Assembly (NCBI GenBank): GCA_958421945.1
Contig: CATZMZ010000001.1
Span: 62,001-126,000 of the forward strand
Length of the DNA: 64,000 bases
Source: an uncultured Eubacteriales bacterium
GTDB taxonomy: Bacteria > Bacillota > Clostridia > Christensenellales > Borkfalkiaceae
Reading direction: 5' to 3'
This document shows, one piece after another, positions 42,751 through 51,303 of the stretch (its first letter is position 1; every line of letters begins with the position of its first letter). The notes under the pieces are model-generated. The model saw only the letters and a program-made list of their open reading frames with translations, did not search any database and was not told the DNA's origin. Position numbers and translations under genes: made by a program.

Positions 42751-45198
42751 ATGAAAAAGATATTGATAATGATAGCGGCTATGCTGGCGGCGTTATCGTT
42801 TGCGCTGGGCGCGGGCTGTAACGGTTGCTCCAAAACGCCGAGCGAACAGGACGAGAAAATCGATTTTGAGTTAATCGTCAGCTCGATAATAATCGAGAAA
42901 GGCGAAAGCAGACGAATAAGAACCAACTATACGGGCGAAGAACTGTTTACCTATCAATCGAGCGACGAAAGCATAGTTACGGTAACGTCCGACGGAATAG
43001 TAAAGGGCGTAAAAGCAGGCAGCGCGACGGTAGACGTAACGTTAAAGAAACTGACCAAAAAATTCACGGTCGCGGTTAAGGAAGGGGAAGCCCCGACGTT
43101 AAGGATAACCAACGTCAGGAGCGCGTCGGGCGAAAAGCTTATCGTAAACGGCACGTACGAGGTTAAAAGCGAGCTGTTGTTTAAAGGCAAAGCGATAACT
43201 GACGGCGTAACGTTTGAATACGCGGTAAGCGGCGACGGCGTTTTAACGAACGATAAAAACGTAGTAACGGCAAAAGCCGTGGGCAAAGGCGCGCTTATAA
43301 TCACCGCAAAATATCTTGATTACGAGGTAAGCGAAACGGTCGCGTTTACGGTAATGGAAAACGTCAGCGTAATGATGCCCGTAAAGGCGGTAGAGCTTAA
43401 CCTTAACGACAAAACGACGTACGACGCGGCAGGCGTGTACGCGGTAAAGGACGGCGAAAGGCTTGACAAGCCGTTCACGTGGTCAAGTTCCGACGAAAAC
43501 GTGGTAACGGTGAGCGAAAGCGGTGTTATAACCGCCGTAGGCAAAGGCGAAGCGCGCGTGTATGCTGCAATCGAAGAAAACGGCTTAAAATATAACGCGT
43601 ACATTGCGGTAACGGTAAAAGGCAATCAACTTGCCTCGCCCGAAAATCTGCGCGTAGTGAACGCGGCAGGCAACCCGAACGAGCTGGACAACGAAAAATA
43701 TTTTAAGTGGGACAGCGTAGACGGCGCGGATTATTACACGGTAACGGTGGAAAGAAAGCAATACACCGTTAGAGCGGACGAAGAGCTTTCCGTGGATATA
43801 ACCGAAAGCTTCGGGCATACCTATCTTACGGTAACGGCACATTCCGACGATGAGAATATCGAGCCGAGTGAGGTTGCGGAAAAAAACAACTATTTCAAAA
43901 CCGCGAGTTTAGAGCAGAAAGCCGTTGCAAAACGCTATTATCTCGACGCGAAAACCATAACAAAACAGGATTATTATACTGACGAAAACATTTATTACGC
44001 GGATTGCAACAATAATGATTATTCGATATTAGGCTATGCGTTTTTAAAGATATACTACACGAAGAACGCATCCAGTTTTTCGTCGTTATGGTATCTTAAC
44101 GGCTCGCTTATAGACTATACGGAAGATTTGGCAAGGTACGACGACAAAGTAATAACGATGTGGGTATACTCTAACGAGGCGATAACGGTAAGCGATTTAA
44201 TATATATTCCCGACACCCGCAAATCGCTTCAGTCTTACGACGTACCCGCAAATGAATGGACGAAAGTGTCGTTCTCGATAAAGAGAGGCAACTATAAATT
44301 CCTTGCGGGCATAATCACCACGGGTAACTTCTATTATACCGACCTGCGCGTATCCGACGTGGATTATGCGGGTAAAGATTACGCGAAATGCAGTTTCTAT
44401 CCGGGACTCGGCATAGAAGAAAAGCTTTCGGCGTTTGCGGCAAAATATCCCGCGGGCAGCACGGTGAACGAGCTTGCCTATACCGACATCGCGGTAATAG
44501 ATAAGCTGTTTAACAGCTTGCCCAACGACAAACGTGCGGAAATCGTAGCGTCCGCCGATTATAAGCATTACTCGGCAGTCAGGGAAACGTTCCTTGCTAA
44601 GTACGTAGTGCTTGACGATATGACCGATCCTGCCGAACTGTTACTTTACGATAACAATAAAGACACGGGCTTTAAGGTGAACGTCAATTATACCCACCCG
44701 AAACTTCTTGCACTTTCAAACAATCTGAAAGACGAGACGTACGGCACGTATCTTAACTTTAATTTAAGTAAAGTAGACGGCAGCTGGAAAGTCGACAATA
44801 GACCTTATGATCACGCCGCGCTCAGCTATAATTTAGAAGCGAAAAAGGAACTTCTCAGCGATTGCGATACCGTATGTTTCTATATCTATAACGACATGAA
44901 AAAAGATAAAAACTTCCTTGCGAACTTCGGCGGTACTACGGTAGACGGTTACGGCGGCATAACGCTTAAAGCGGGCGAGTGGACGAAGATAACCGTTTCC
45001 AAAGCGGACTTTTTAAGAGGAAATATGTTCGGCGTATCGTGGGCATGCGAGGGCGACGGGTATTATAACTTTAAGGTCAGCACGATATTCGGCGTGAAAA
45101 AGCAAGACTTGTACTACGACAGCGATATATTTGATTTTAACCCGAATACGGTAAGCGATATTTTTTACGACAACGATATATACGAGCGCAATATTTAA
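42751..45198 (+). CDS. surface lipoprotein with Big2 domains and binding-type C-terminus
   Basis: 815 residues. Lipobox GAGC (Cys24). Two Big2 Ig-like domains: about 38-112 (YQSSDESIVTVTSDGIVKG) and 205-290 (WSSSDENVVTVSESGVITAVG). A fibronectin III-like unit spans about 295-375, then a beta sandwich (about 380-545), a helical linker (about 550-615), and a C-terminal module (about 620-790) with LKAGEWTKITVSKADFL. That last module recurs in the 966-residue protein at 45379. Starts 4 bases after the DUF4838 gene. Likely glycan binding at the cell surface. Confidence 0.8.
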   Translation: MKKILIMIAAMLAALSFALGAGCNGCSKTPSEQDEKIDFELIVSSIIIEKGESRRIRTNYTGEELFTYQSSDESIVTVTSDGIVKGVKAGSATVDVTLKKLTKKFTVAVKEGEAPTLRITNVRSASGEKLIVNGTYEVKSELLFKGKAITDGVTFEYAVSGDGVLTNDKNVVTAKAVGKGALIITAKYLDYEVSETVAFTVMENVSVMMPVKAVELNLNDKTTYDAAGVYAVKDGERLDKPFTWSSSDENVVTVSESGVITAVGKGEARVYAAIEENGLKYNAYIAVTVKGNQLASPENLRVVNAAGNPNELDNEKYFKWDSVDGADYYTVTVERKQYTVRADEELSVDITESFGHTYLTVTAHSDDENIEPSEVAEKNNYFKTASLEQKAVAKRYYLDAKTITKQDYYTDENIYYADCNNNDYSILGYAFLKIYYTKNASSFSSLWYLNGSLIDYTEDLARYDDKVITMWVYSNEAITVSDLIYIPDTRKSLQSYDVPANEWTKVSFSIKRGNYKFLAGIITTGNFYYTDLRVSDVDYAGKDYAKCSFYPGLGIEEKLSAFAAKYPAGSTVNELAYTDIAVIDKLFNSLPNDKRAEIVASADYKHYSAVRETFLAKYVVLDDMTDPAELLLYDNNKDTGFKVNVNYTHPKLLALSNNLKDETYGTYLNFNLSKVDGSWKVDNRPYDHAALSYNLEAKKELLSDCDTVCFYIYNDMKKDKNFLANFGGTTVDGYGGITLKAGEWTKITVSKADFLRGNMFGVSWACEGDGYYNFKVSTIFGVKKQDLYYDSDIFDFNPNTVSDIFYDNDIYERNI

Positions 45199-45245
45199 GA
45201 AAATTTTTTTAACGGCGATTGTAAAAACGCCGGAAAGGAGGATAG

Positions 45246-45299
45246 ATGAAGAAAAATTACACAAGCCCTGAAATTTTGCGGGGGGGGGTCGCTTTTTAG
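45246..45299 (+). CDS. 17-codon ORF with a G9 tract, probably a frame-shifted or phase-variable micro-gene
   Basis: ATG 45246 follows a near-perfect AAAGGAGG. As given it encodes MKKNYTSPEILRGGVAF and stops at 45297. Codons 12-15 are a run of nine G (45280-45288). With ten (or seven) G the frame continues: the ten-G form has 45 codons, passes DVICVSDPTDADDFG and ends at 45382, where its TGA overlaps the ATG of the next gene (ATGA). The start MKKxYxxPE and the DVI-S-DP segment resemble short peptides I recall from gut Bacillota and Bacteroidota, which suggests the ten-G frame is the ancestral one. Sequencing error in the tract is the main alternative. Confidence 0.6.
   Translation: MKKNYTSPEILRGGVAF
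45280..45288 (+). repeat. nine-G homopolymer in a short ORF
   Basis: The longest G run noticed in the window, lying inside the micro-gene at 45246. Such tracts change length readily by slippage during replication. Confidence 0.9.
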
Positions 45300-45378
45300 A
45301 CGTAATTTGCGTTAGCGACCCAACAGACGCCGATGACTTCGGTTATCAAAAAGGTATTGAAAACGGAGGAAATGAAAT

Positions 45379-48279
45379 ATGAAAAAAAGAGGACTTAAAT
45401 TATTGTTGCTTGCGATAGTCATGACGTTCAGCTTCGGGCTATCCGCAATAGTGGGCGCGTCTGCGGACGGCGAAAGGACTTTCGCTATGGCAGGCGCAAG
45501 CGTAAGAACGAACGAGCCGACCGGCTTGCGTTTCGAAGCTACTGTAGATAAAACTACTTACGAATCGGTTCTTAACGATTCAAACAAAACGTTCGGCGCG
45601 TTCATTTTGCCGAAAGACTATCTCGAAGCCGCGGAAATAACCGAAATCACAGACCACGAAACGCAGTTCAAGGCGAAAAACCTTAAATATCTGAACAGAG
45701 AGGATATAACGGGTTCGCAGATAGGCAATGGAGCTAACGCCGATTACATCCTTAAATATTCTATCGTAGACCTGCATTATTACAACTATAACAGAACGTT
45801 CTTCGGTTTATTCTTTATCAAAACCGTTGACGGCGACACAGCTACTTACGAATACGCAACCGTAAACGGAGCTAACAACGAAAGAAGCATAGCTTACGTT
45901 TCAAACGCGGCGATAGAAGACGGCAAAACCGAAATTGAGGCATACAAATTCGCACTTAAAGCGGCGTATCTCGGCGTAAACGGTTACGACGCTAACAAGG
46001 AGGAAAAGGAGCAGAACAAAGCGGCTGATACTTTCTTTACCGAATACAAAGACGCCGCAGCAGATTTATACGCAAAGGTTAAAGCTGCCGCCGCAATCGA
46101 TAAGTTAAACGTTTGGGACGAAACCCAAAACACCGCGTTCCAAGATGTAAAAACTGCTTACGAAGCTGCAAACCCCGCGCTTAAAGCGTGGGCGGAAGCT
46201 CGTACGGAATACGCAACGTATACCGCAAAAGCTACCGAATTCAATGCAAAATACGCAACGCGTATACAGGATTTAACCACGGACGTCAATTCCTTGCCTG
46301 CCGCGGACAAAATAACCATTTTAAGCAAAGACAAAGTCGTCAGCTTAAAAGCCCGTTTGGAGGAAGCGAAAGTCGCTCTCGGCGACGCATACAACACGCT
46401 TTCCAACAAGCTTACCGCCGCAGAAGAAGCGATTACGGGAAACTATACCGCGCTTATCGATATGTCTGCGCCTGTTTTTATGGGAAGTACCGAAGCTCTT
46501 GCAAATGTTAAAGAAGATACTATAATGTATAATACGAACTATATGGCGCCGGGAAATTTAGCGGAAACTAAATTACAGCAAGTGGACGATGTGTACGGCA
46601 GTTATCTCGGTTCAAAATTTATCAATCAGGACCTCAAATATCTCCATCTTTGCTTCTATTATAAATTTTCCGAAGCAGTTAAGACAAGTATACAAGAATC
46701 TTCTTTCGATAAGGTTTGCATGTTCGTTTATAACGGTTCTGCAAGCGGCAAAGACGTTCTGCATAGTTTTGGCGACGGGCAATTACACACTAGCTATCCT
46801 GACTTTGAATTTAAAGCGGGCGAGTGGACGTTGCTTACCGTTTCCAAAGCCGATTTCCTTAATGGTTATTATTTCGGAATAATGGGTGCGCAAATCCAAA
46901 ATACCGAATATAAATTCTCTACCGTATTTGCGACGAACGACGCGGGAATCAGCAAGATAAACGCTTATCTTGAAGAATGCAAAGCGGCTCCTGTTGCCAA
47001 GGCTTTCATAGCGCAGCTTGACGAGCTTCCCGCCGCTCCCGAAACGGTTGATGAGAATACCACGATTCCCGAAGCCGTTACCGCGGCAATGACCGGTTAC
47101 GACGCACTCGGCGAAAGAGCGAAAGAAATCGTAAACGCTTCCGAGGCATACGCAAAACTCGAAGCGTGGATAAACGTTAAACAACAAATCGCTGTTTCTT
47201 ACGTTGTCAATGCCATAAATAAAATGGAAGATTATAAGAGTTCCACCGTTCCCGTGGTATACAGCAGCGCAAAATACTCTGCCGTTGCCGCTGAATACGA
47301 TAAGCTTACCGAAGAGCAGAAAGCCCTCGTAACTAATTACGCTAAGCTTAAAGCCTGGACGGACGCCGCCGCAAAAGTTCAACTGCTTTATACTAATACT
47401 AAGTATTCGGTATACAACAACACAAATGCTAAGCCCGGCGACAATCAGTTTAATGTTGACGTCGAGAATATCCCCGCAGAGCTTAACGAATACGGGTTTA
47501 TAAGCAGAGTTTGGTTTAACGGTTCGGCAGAAAACGTAAGACTTGCGTTTAAGAATCTCCCAGATCTTACGGGTTATGACGTAGTAAGATTCCCCATTTA
47601 TTTAAGACCCGACCAGCTTGGCACTGACAGATATCCGCTCGTTTATAAGTTTGAAAACGAAAGCCTTGCAGGCGGTTACAGAACGTTGACTGCCGGTTGG
47701 AATATCGTTACAATCCCCGTCAGCAAAATGTACAATGGGATTGAAATCGGCGCAAATATGATATCCGCACAAACTATTTTGCATTACGCTATTCCTTACG
47801 CTGAAAAGCTTGAAAACGGCGACAAGATTTCCAATTTCGCTTACGAAACGAACATTGCTAATTCGACTACAACGTCGTTTACAAGCGCATATGTGGCGAA
47901 CGTTTCTTTCGATAAGGTCCAGACGGACGAGGGCAATATCCTTAAAGTCGTTACAAGCACCGGAAGCGGTGACTCAGGCTCTAATTATGCGTTCCGTATG
48001 CACGACTATCAAGAATATAAAACGATAGTTGCTAATTTAGGCGCGACGGGCGTTCAGTTTAAGATTTATAAAAAAGGTACGGGTGGAAGCGTTTGGTTGT
48101 ATATGACGGAAGATACCAGCGGACATGATAAGGGTATCAAAGAAATAGAGTTGCAAAACGACGGTTGGGTTACTGTTTCTCTTACCGCCGAGGAATTCGT
48201 AAAATGGAATGGTTATTTCCGTAGAACTTGGGGCGCAGGAGCAGAACTGTACATTGCGGACTTTACTATCGTTAAATAA
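45379..48279 (+). CDS. 966-residue secreted protein with helical and sandwich repeats
   Basis: Signal peptide cleaved near ASA-DG (about residue 30). The N-terminal domain (about 35-200, ASVRTNEPTGLRFEATVD) is of a type I have seen in Clostridia surface proteins. Helical repeats near 220-350, 520-600 and 610-670 follow the pattern YDxLxxxxKxxVxN. Three beta-sandwich units, about 355-520, 670-790 and 830-966, share GEWTLLTVSKADFL-type strands; the first matches the module of the 815-residue lipoprotein. No membrane helix or LPxTG at the end. Its ATG overlaps the possible stop of the G-tract ORF. Confidence 0.78.
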   Translation: MKKRGLKLLLLAIVMTFSFGLSAIVGASADGERTFAMAGASVRTNEPTGLRFEATVDKTTYESVLNDSNKTFGAFILPKDYLEAAEITEITDHETQFKAKNLKYLNREDITGSQIGNGANADYILKYSIVDLHYYNYNRTFFGLFFIKTVDGDTATYEYATVNGANNERSIAYVSNAAIEDGKTEIEAYKFALKAAYLGVNGYDANKEEKEQNKAADTFFTEYKDAAADLYAKVKAAAAIDKLNVWDETQNTAFQDVKTAYEAANPALKAWAEARTEYATYTAKATEFNAKYATRIQDLTTDVNSLPAADKITILSKDKVVSLKARLEEAKVALGDAYNTLSNKLTAAEEAITGNYTALIDMSAPVFMGSTEALANVKEDTIMYNTNYMAPGNLAETKLQQVDDVYGSYLGSKFINQDLKYLHLCFYYKFSEAVKTSIQESSFDKVCMFVYNGSASGKDVLHSFGDGQLHTSYPDFEFKAGEWTLLTVSKADFLNGYYFGIMGAQIQNTEYKFSTVFATNDAGISKINAYLEECKAAPVAKAFIAQLDELPAAPETVDENTTIPEAVTAAMTGYDALGERAKEIVNASEAYAKLEAWINVKQQIAVSYVVNAINKMEDYKSSTVPVVYSSAKYSAVAAEYDKLTEEQKALVTNYAKLKAWTDAAAKVQLLYTNTKYSVYNNTNAKPGDNQFNVDVENIPAELNEYGFISRVWFNGSAENVRLAFKNLPDLTGYDVVRFPIYLRPDQLGTDRYPLVYKFENESLAGGYRTLTAGWNIVTIPVSKMYNGIEIGANMISAQTILHYAIPYAEKLENGDKISNFAYETNIANSTTTSFTSAYVANVSFDKVQTDEGNILKVVTSTGSGDSGSNYAFRMHDYQEYKTIVANLGATGVQFKIYKKGTGGSVWLYMTEDTSGHDKGIKEIELQNDGWVTVSLTAEEFVKWNGYFRRTWGAGAELYIADFTIVK

Positions 48280-48329
48280 CGGCAAAGGTCTTAAAACGTT
48301 TCACTAAAAAACTTCACGAAGCAGTGTGA

Positions 48330-48365
48330 GGCGCGGCGGCAATATCTGCCGCCGCGCCCGCACTT
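48330..48365 (+). terminator. terminator after the surface protein cluster
   Basis: GGCGCGGCGGCA (48330-48341), 5-base loop, TGCCGCCGCGCC (48347-48358), then CGCACTTTTT. Strong stem ahead of the fucosidase gene. Confidence 0.85.
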
Positions 48366-48396
48366 TTTATTAAAGCTATACTTACTTTGGGTTACT

Positions 48397-49596
48397 ATGA
48401 TTAACAATAATTACGAATACGTTTACAATTTCAAAAAAATGGGCTTCGGTATGTTCGTGCATTTCGGATTGTATTCCGTTATCGGCAAAGGCGAGTGGTC
48501 GCAAGATTTACAACCCTTTTCCGTTAAAGAGTACGAAAAGTTCGTTGACGATTTTAATCCCGATTTAAACTGGGCTGCTAATCTCGTCGCGCTCGCTAAA
48601 AATGCCGGCTGCAAATATATTACGCTTACCACTCGTCATCACGACGGCTTTTCGCTTTACGATACCAAAGGGTTAAGCGATTACGACAGCATCCACTCGC
48701 CCGCTAAACGCGATTTGGTCAGGGAATTCGTTGACGCGTGCAATAAGGAAAATATCAGCCCCTTTTTATATCACACTCTTTTAGACTGGCATAATCCCGA
48801 TTATTTTAACGATTTCCCTAAATACATCGATTACCTCTTTGACAGCGTTAAAATTTTATGCTCCGAATACGGCAAAATCGGCGGACTTTGGTTTGACGGC
48901 TCTTGGGATAAGAAAAACGCCGACTGGCAGTTTAACAGGCTTTACTCTATGATTCGCGAACTTCAACCCCACGCGATTATCGTCAACAATCAGGGCATCA
49001 GCAAATGCGAAAACGCCGCGCACGAACAAGTGGACGTTACCACTTTCGAAAGAAGCCGCAGCGAAAAACTTTCCAACGCTTCACGTCCCGTCGTCGGCGA
49101 AATGTGTCAGGTGTTCGGCGACCACTGGGGTTATGCCGAAAACGATATAAATTTTAAACCTTTTTCGGAAATTCTAAACAACTTTATCGATTGCCGCTGC
49201 AACGATTGCAATTTCTTGCTTAACACGGGCTTGCTCCCCGACGGCAACGTCCCGCCTCTCGATAAGGTCTATTTTAACGCGATGGGGAAGTGGATTAAAG
49301 TCAACAAAAACTTTGTTTATAACCTGCAAAAACCTCGCATCTCTGCCGAGGGCGCGGATTTGCTGTTCGACGGAAAGTTCTATTACGCGGTTATTAAAAA
49401 CGTGCCTATGGTCGCTAACCCCGACGTGCAATTAAAACCCGAAGAAATTAAAAAAGTCAAAATCTCTTGCCCCGTTAAAAACGCCGTCTGGCTTGACGAC
49501 GGTTCTCCCGTTGTGTCCGATAACGGCGAATTTACCGTTAAAACCTTTAAGTACGGTGTAAGCTTATGCGCAAGGGTCGCGCGGTTTGAAATTTGA
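48397..49596 (+). CDS. GH29 alpha-L-fucosidase, cytoplasmic
   Basis: 399 residues, no signal peptide. GH29 catalytic barrel: MGFGMFVHFGLYSVIGKGEWS, YITLTTRHHDGFSLYDT, and the nucleophile Asp in GGLWFDGSWD. Hydrolyses terminal alpha-L-fucose from glycans. Because it is cytoplasmic it would act on short fucosylated sugars brought in, for example by the ABC importer at 34027. The C-terminal beta domain is short. No clear ribosome site is seen and a terminator precedes the gene, so expression may be separate and low. Confidence 0.93.
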   Translation: MINNNYEYVYNFKKMGFGMFVHFGLYSVIGKGEWSQDLQPFSVKEYEKFVDDFNPDLNWAANLVALAKNAGCKYITLTTRHHDGFSLYDTKGLSDYDSIHSPAKRDLVREFVDACNKENISPFLYHTLLDWHNPDYFNDFPKYIDYLFDSVKILCSEYGKIGGLWFDGSWDKKNADWQFNRLYSMIRELQPHAIIVNNQGISKCENAAHEQVDVTTFERSRSEKLSNASRPVVGEMCQVFGDHWGYAENDINFKPFSEILNNFIDCRCNDCNFLLNTGLLPDGNVPPLDKVYFNAMGKWIKVNKNFVYNLQKPRISAEGADLLFDGKFYYAVIKNVPMVANPDVQLKPEEIKKVKISCPVKNAVWLDDGSPVVSDNGEFTVKTFKYGVSLCARVARFEI

Positions 49597-49613
49597 ATTC
49601 CCGCGGAGTATCT

Positions 49614-49704
49614 CTTTTCGTCATTGCGAAGCCCCAACGGGGCTGTGGCAATCTCCGCGGCAGCGACTATATTTATTTTCTTACAGTATATATGTAGGGG
49701 AAAG
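49614..49704. repeat. 91-bp palindromic repeat, copy 1
   Basis: Contains ATTGC-GAA-GCCCC-AAC-GGGGC-TGTG-GCAAT, a clear hairpin, then CTCCGCGGCAGCGACTATA and a shared tail to GTAGGGGAAAG. Copy 2 lies exactly 200 bases further on and differs at about three positions. The core resembles a dispersed palindromic repeat (CATTGCGA...GCAATCT type) that I recall from many uncultured bacteria. Confidence 0.85.
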
Positions 49705-49729
49705 GGGACAGTTTTTAAAGTCCGTCCCT
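49705..49729. repeat. small GGGAC/GTCCC hairpin between repeat copies
   Basis: GGGACAG at 49705-49711 can pair with CCGTCCC (49723-49729). Likely part of the unit between the two 91-bp repeats. Confidence 0.4.
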
Positions 49730-49772
49730 AATCCCCAAAAACCCTTTACCATGAAAACTTCTCAAAACCCCT

Positions 49773-49801
49773 AAAAACCCCTTATTCATTAAGGGGTTTT
49801 T
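49773..49801. terminator. bidirectional A/T-flanked hairpin
   Basis: AAAAACCCCTT (49773-49783) and AAGGGGTTTTT (49791-49801), with A at 49784 and T at 49790 able to extend the stem. Would terminate transcription in either direction; nearest plus-strand gene is the fucosidase. Confidence 0.75.
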
Positions 49802-49813
49802 ATTGTATGCCTG

Positions 49814-49904
49814 CTTTTCGTCATTGCGAAGCCCCAACGGGGCTGTGGCAATCTCCGCGGCAGCGACTATATTCCTTTTTTTACAGTATATATGTAGGGG
49901 AAAG
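49814..49904. repeat. 91-bp palindromic repeat, copy 2
   Basis: Second copy of the element at 49614, with changes only in the short T-rich stretch before TTACAGTATA. Same orientation. Confidence 0.85.
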
Positions 49905-49921
49905 TATGAGAATCTTCCGTT

Positions 49922-50029
49922 GCCCGTCAAAGGCGTCCGAACCTTTGGTTCTCATCGCTCACCCCGTACGCAAACAAAAAAACCACTTGCAAAAGCAAGT
50001 GGCTTTTCGTTTGGCAGGGGCGGCTGGAT
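49922..50029. repeat. 108-bp exact direct repeat, copy 1, with tRNA-Gln 3' fragment
   Basis: Identical to 50076-50183. Contains the tRNA terminator hairpin (copy at about 49976-50007) and ends with the last 13 bases of tRNA-Gln before CCA (the GGGGCGGCTGGAT strand), so it is a truncated tRNA end with no body. Confidence 0.9.
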
Positions 50030-50075
50030 ACTGCTCCGCGTAGAACGCTACGCAGGACTATGTCCGTCAGGGAAA
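50030..50075. other. 46-bp spacer between tRNA-end repeats
   Basis: Contains a GCGTAG/CTACGC hairpin and GGACTATGTCC. Unique within the window; may be the scar of an element once inserted at the tRNA. Confidence 0.4.
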
Positions 50076-50183
50076 GCCCGTCAAAGGCGTCCGAACCTTT
50101 GGTTCTCATCGCTCACCCCGTACGCAAACAAAAAAACCACTTGCAAAAGCAAGTGGCTTTTCGTTTGGCAGGGGCGGCTGGAT
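50076..50183. repeat. 108-bp exact direct repeat, copy 2
   Basis: Overlaps the 3' part of the intact tRNA-Gln and its terminator; see copy 1 at 49922. Confidence 0.9.
50130..50161 (-). terminator. tRNA-Gln terminator
   Basis: On the minus strand CCACTTGC, TTTT, GCAAGTGG followed by seven T, directly after the tRNA 3' end. Confidence 0.88.
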
Positions 50184-50241
50184 TCGAACCAACGCAATGA
50201 CGGAGTCAGAGTCCGTAGCCTTACCGCTTGGCGACGCCCCT
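50166..50241 (-). tRNA. tRNA-Gln (anticodon CTG)
   Basis: 76 bases with CCA encoded. The acceptor stem AGGGGCG pairs perfectly with CGCCCCU; discriminator G. D arm GCC/GGC, anticodon stem ACGGA/TCCGT around the loop CTCTGAC, giving anticodon CUG, which reads CAG. T arm GTTGG-TTCGAAT-CCAGC. The body closely resembles bacterial glutamine tRNAs. Its 3' end and terminator are duplicated at 49922-50029. Confidence 0.95.
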
Positions 50242-50467
50242 ATTTTCAAAGCCTTTATATTCTATCAAATTTATTCGCTTTTTTCAAGCGTTTTTACACC
50301 CTTTTTTTAAAAATTCCTCTCTTTTTTGTTCTCATTCCTTTATGCCGTCATTTTCTTCTCCCGTTTACTCGTTTTTCTTCCCGTTTTTTATTTTTTCCCG
50401 TCTTTCTCTTCTGTTTTCGCTTCGCTAAAAAAACTCTAAAAAAATTTAAAAAATTACTCTATTTTAT
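50242..50467. other. pyrimidine-rich noncoding stretch
   Basis: Upstream of the tRNA on its strand, and of the pot regulator on the other. The plus strand is T/C-rich (runs of TTTTCT). No gene or RNA recognised; tRNA promoter not identified with confidence. Confidence 0.4.
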
Positions 50468-50496
50468 TTGACATATGTTTTGCTATTCCATATAAT
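50468..50496 (+). promoter_or_regulatory. promoter of the XRE-cupin/pot operon
   Basis: TTGACA (50468-50473), 17-base spacer, TATAAT (50491-50496): full consensus. The 110-base leader holds two small inverted repeats, GTTTA-N7-TAAAC and CGCGT-A-ACGCG, which may be operator sites. Confidence 0.88.
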
Positions 50497-50605
50497 ATAT
50501 GCGTTACATTTGTTTAGTTCTATTAAACTTTTTGTTAAAAATCCCTAAACCGCGTAACGCGTGTTTTTACGGAGTTAATTTACGGAATAAAAGCGGAGTA
50601 TAATT

Positions 50606-51145
50606 ATGGTTATCGGGGAGAAAATTAAAGAGTTGCGGCTGTCCTTCGGTTTAACGCAAGAGGAGCTTGCCGACAGGTGCGAATTAACCAAGGGGTATAT
50701 TTCGCAATTAGAAAACGACCTGACGAGTCCGTCCATCGCGACGCTTATCGATATTCTGTCCGCTCTCGGAACGACGCTTAAAGAGTTTTTTGCGGACGAC
50801 GACGGCGCGGAGGAGAAAATTTCGTTCGGGAAAAACGATTTTTTCGAGAAGGTTACGGGCGATTACGCGCTTAACTGGTTAGTTCCCAACGCGCAGAAAA
50901 ACGCGATGGAACCCCTTCACATAAAGCTTAAACCCAACGGTTCTACCGAGCAGGATTTCCCGCACGAGGGCGAGGAATTCGGGTACGTGTTAAAGGGCGA
51001 AATTATAGTTATTCTCGGCAAGCGCCGCGTTAAGGTGAAAAAGGGCGAAAGCTTTTATTATCGCGCGGGCAAAACTCACGAAATCGTCAACGCTTCCGAA
51101 AAAGAAGCGGAATTTATCTGGGTTTCGTCGCCGCCGTCATTTTAA
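50606..51145 (+). CDS. XRE-cupin transcriptional regulator (PuuR-like)
   Basis: 179 residues. N-terminal XRE HTH (about 5-62, LRLSFGLTQEELADRCELTKGYISQLEND) and a C-terminal cupin (about 105-175, PHEGEEFGYVLKGEIIVILG, FYYRAGKTHEIVN). Members placed next to potABCD sense polyamines or related metabolites through the cupin. First gene of the operon, so probably autoregulatory and controlling polyamine uptake. Cytoplasmic DNA-binding protein. Confidence 0.92.
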   Translation: MVIGEKIKELRLSFGLTQEELADRCELTKGYISQLENDLTSPSIATLIDILSALGTTLKEFFADDDGAEEKISFGKNDFFEKVTGDYALNWLVPNAQKNAMEPLHIKLKPNGSTEQDFPHEGEEFGYVLKGEIIVILGKRRVKVKKGESFYYRAGKTHEIVNASEKEAEFIWVSSPPSF

Positions 51146-51303
51146 TAGGTTTTTAATCAGCGTTTAACCTCTTTATAAACCGTTTATAACCCGTTTGTAT
51201 CGGATTTATAATGTCGGGGCTTTGGGAAAACGGGGGCACGCTACAAAAGCAAGACAAGCTACGCAAAAGCGTTTACTATATTTTAACTGCAGAGGAAACA
51301 ATT

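Noticed and set aside
37853..48279. LPxTG sorting signals on the large surface proteins
   Set aside because: None of the four C-termini has an LPxTG-like motif, hydrophobic helix and basic tail.
49614..50183. Possible CRISPR array
   Set aside because: Only two copies of each repeat, units of 91 and 108 bp, no regular spacers and no cas genes.
49803..50471. 222-codon plus-strand frame over the repeats and the tRNA
   Set aside because: It runs through two terminator hairpins, the 108-bp repeats and the antisense of tRNA-Gln; a classic false gene over a tRNA.
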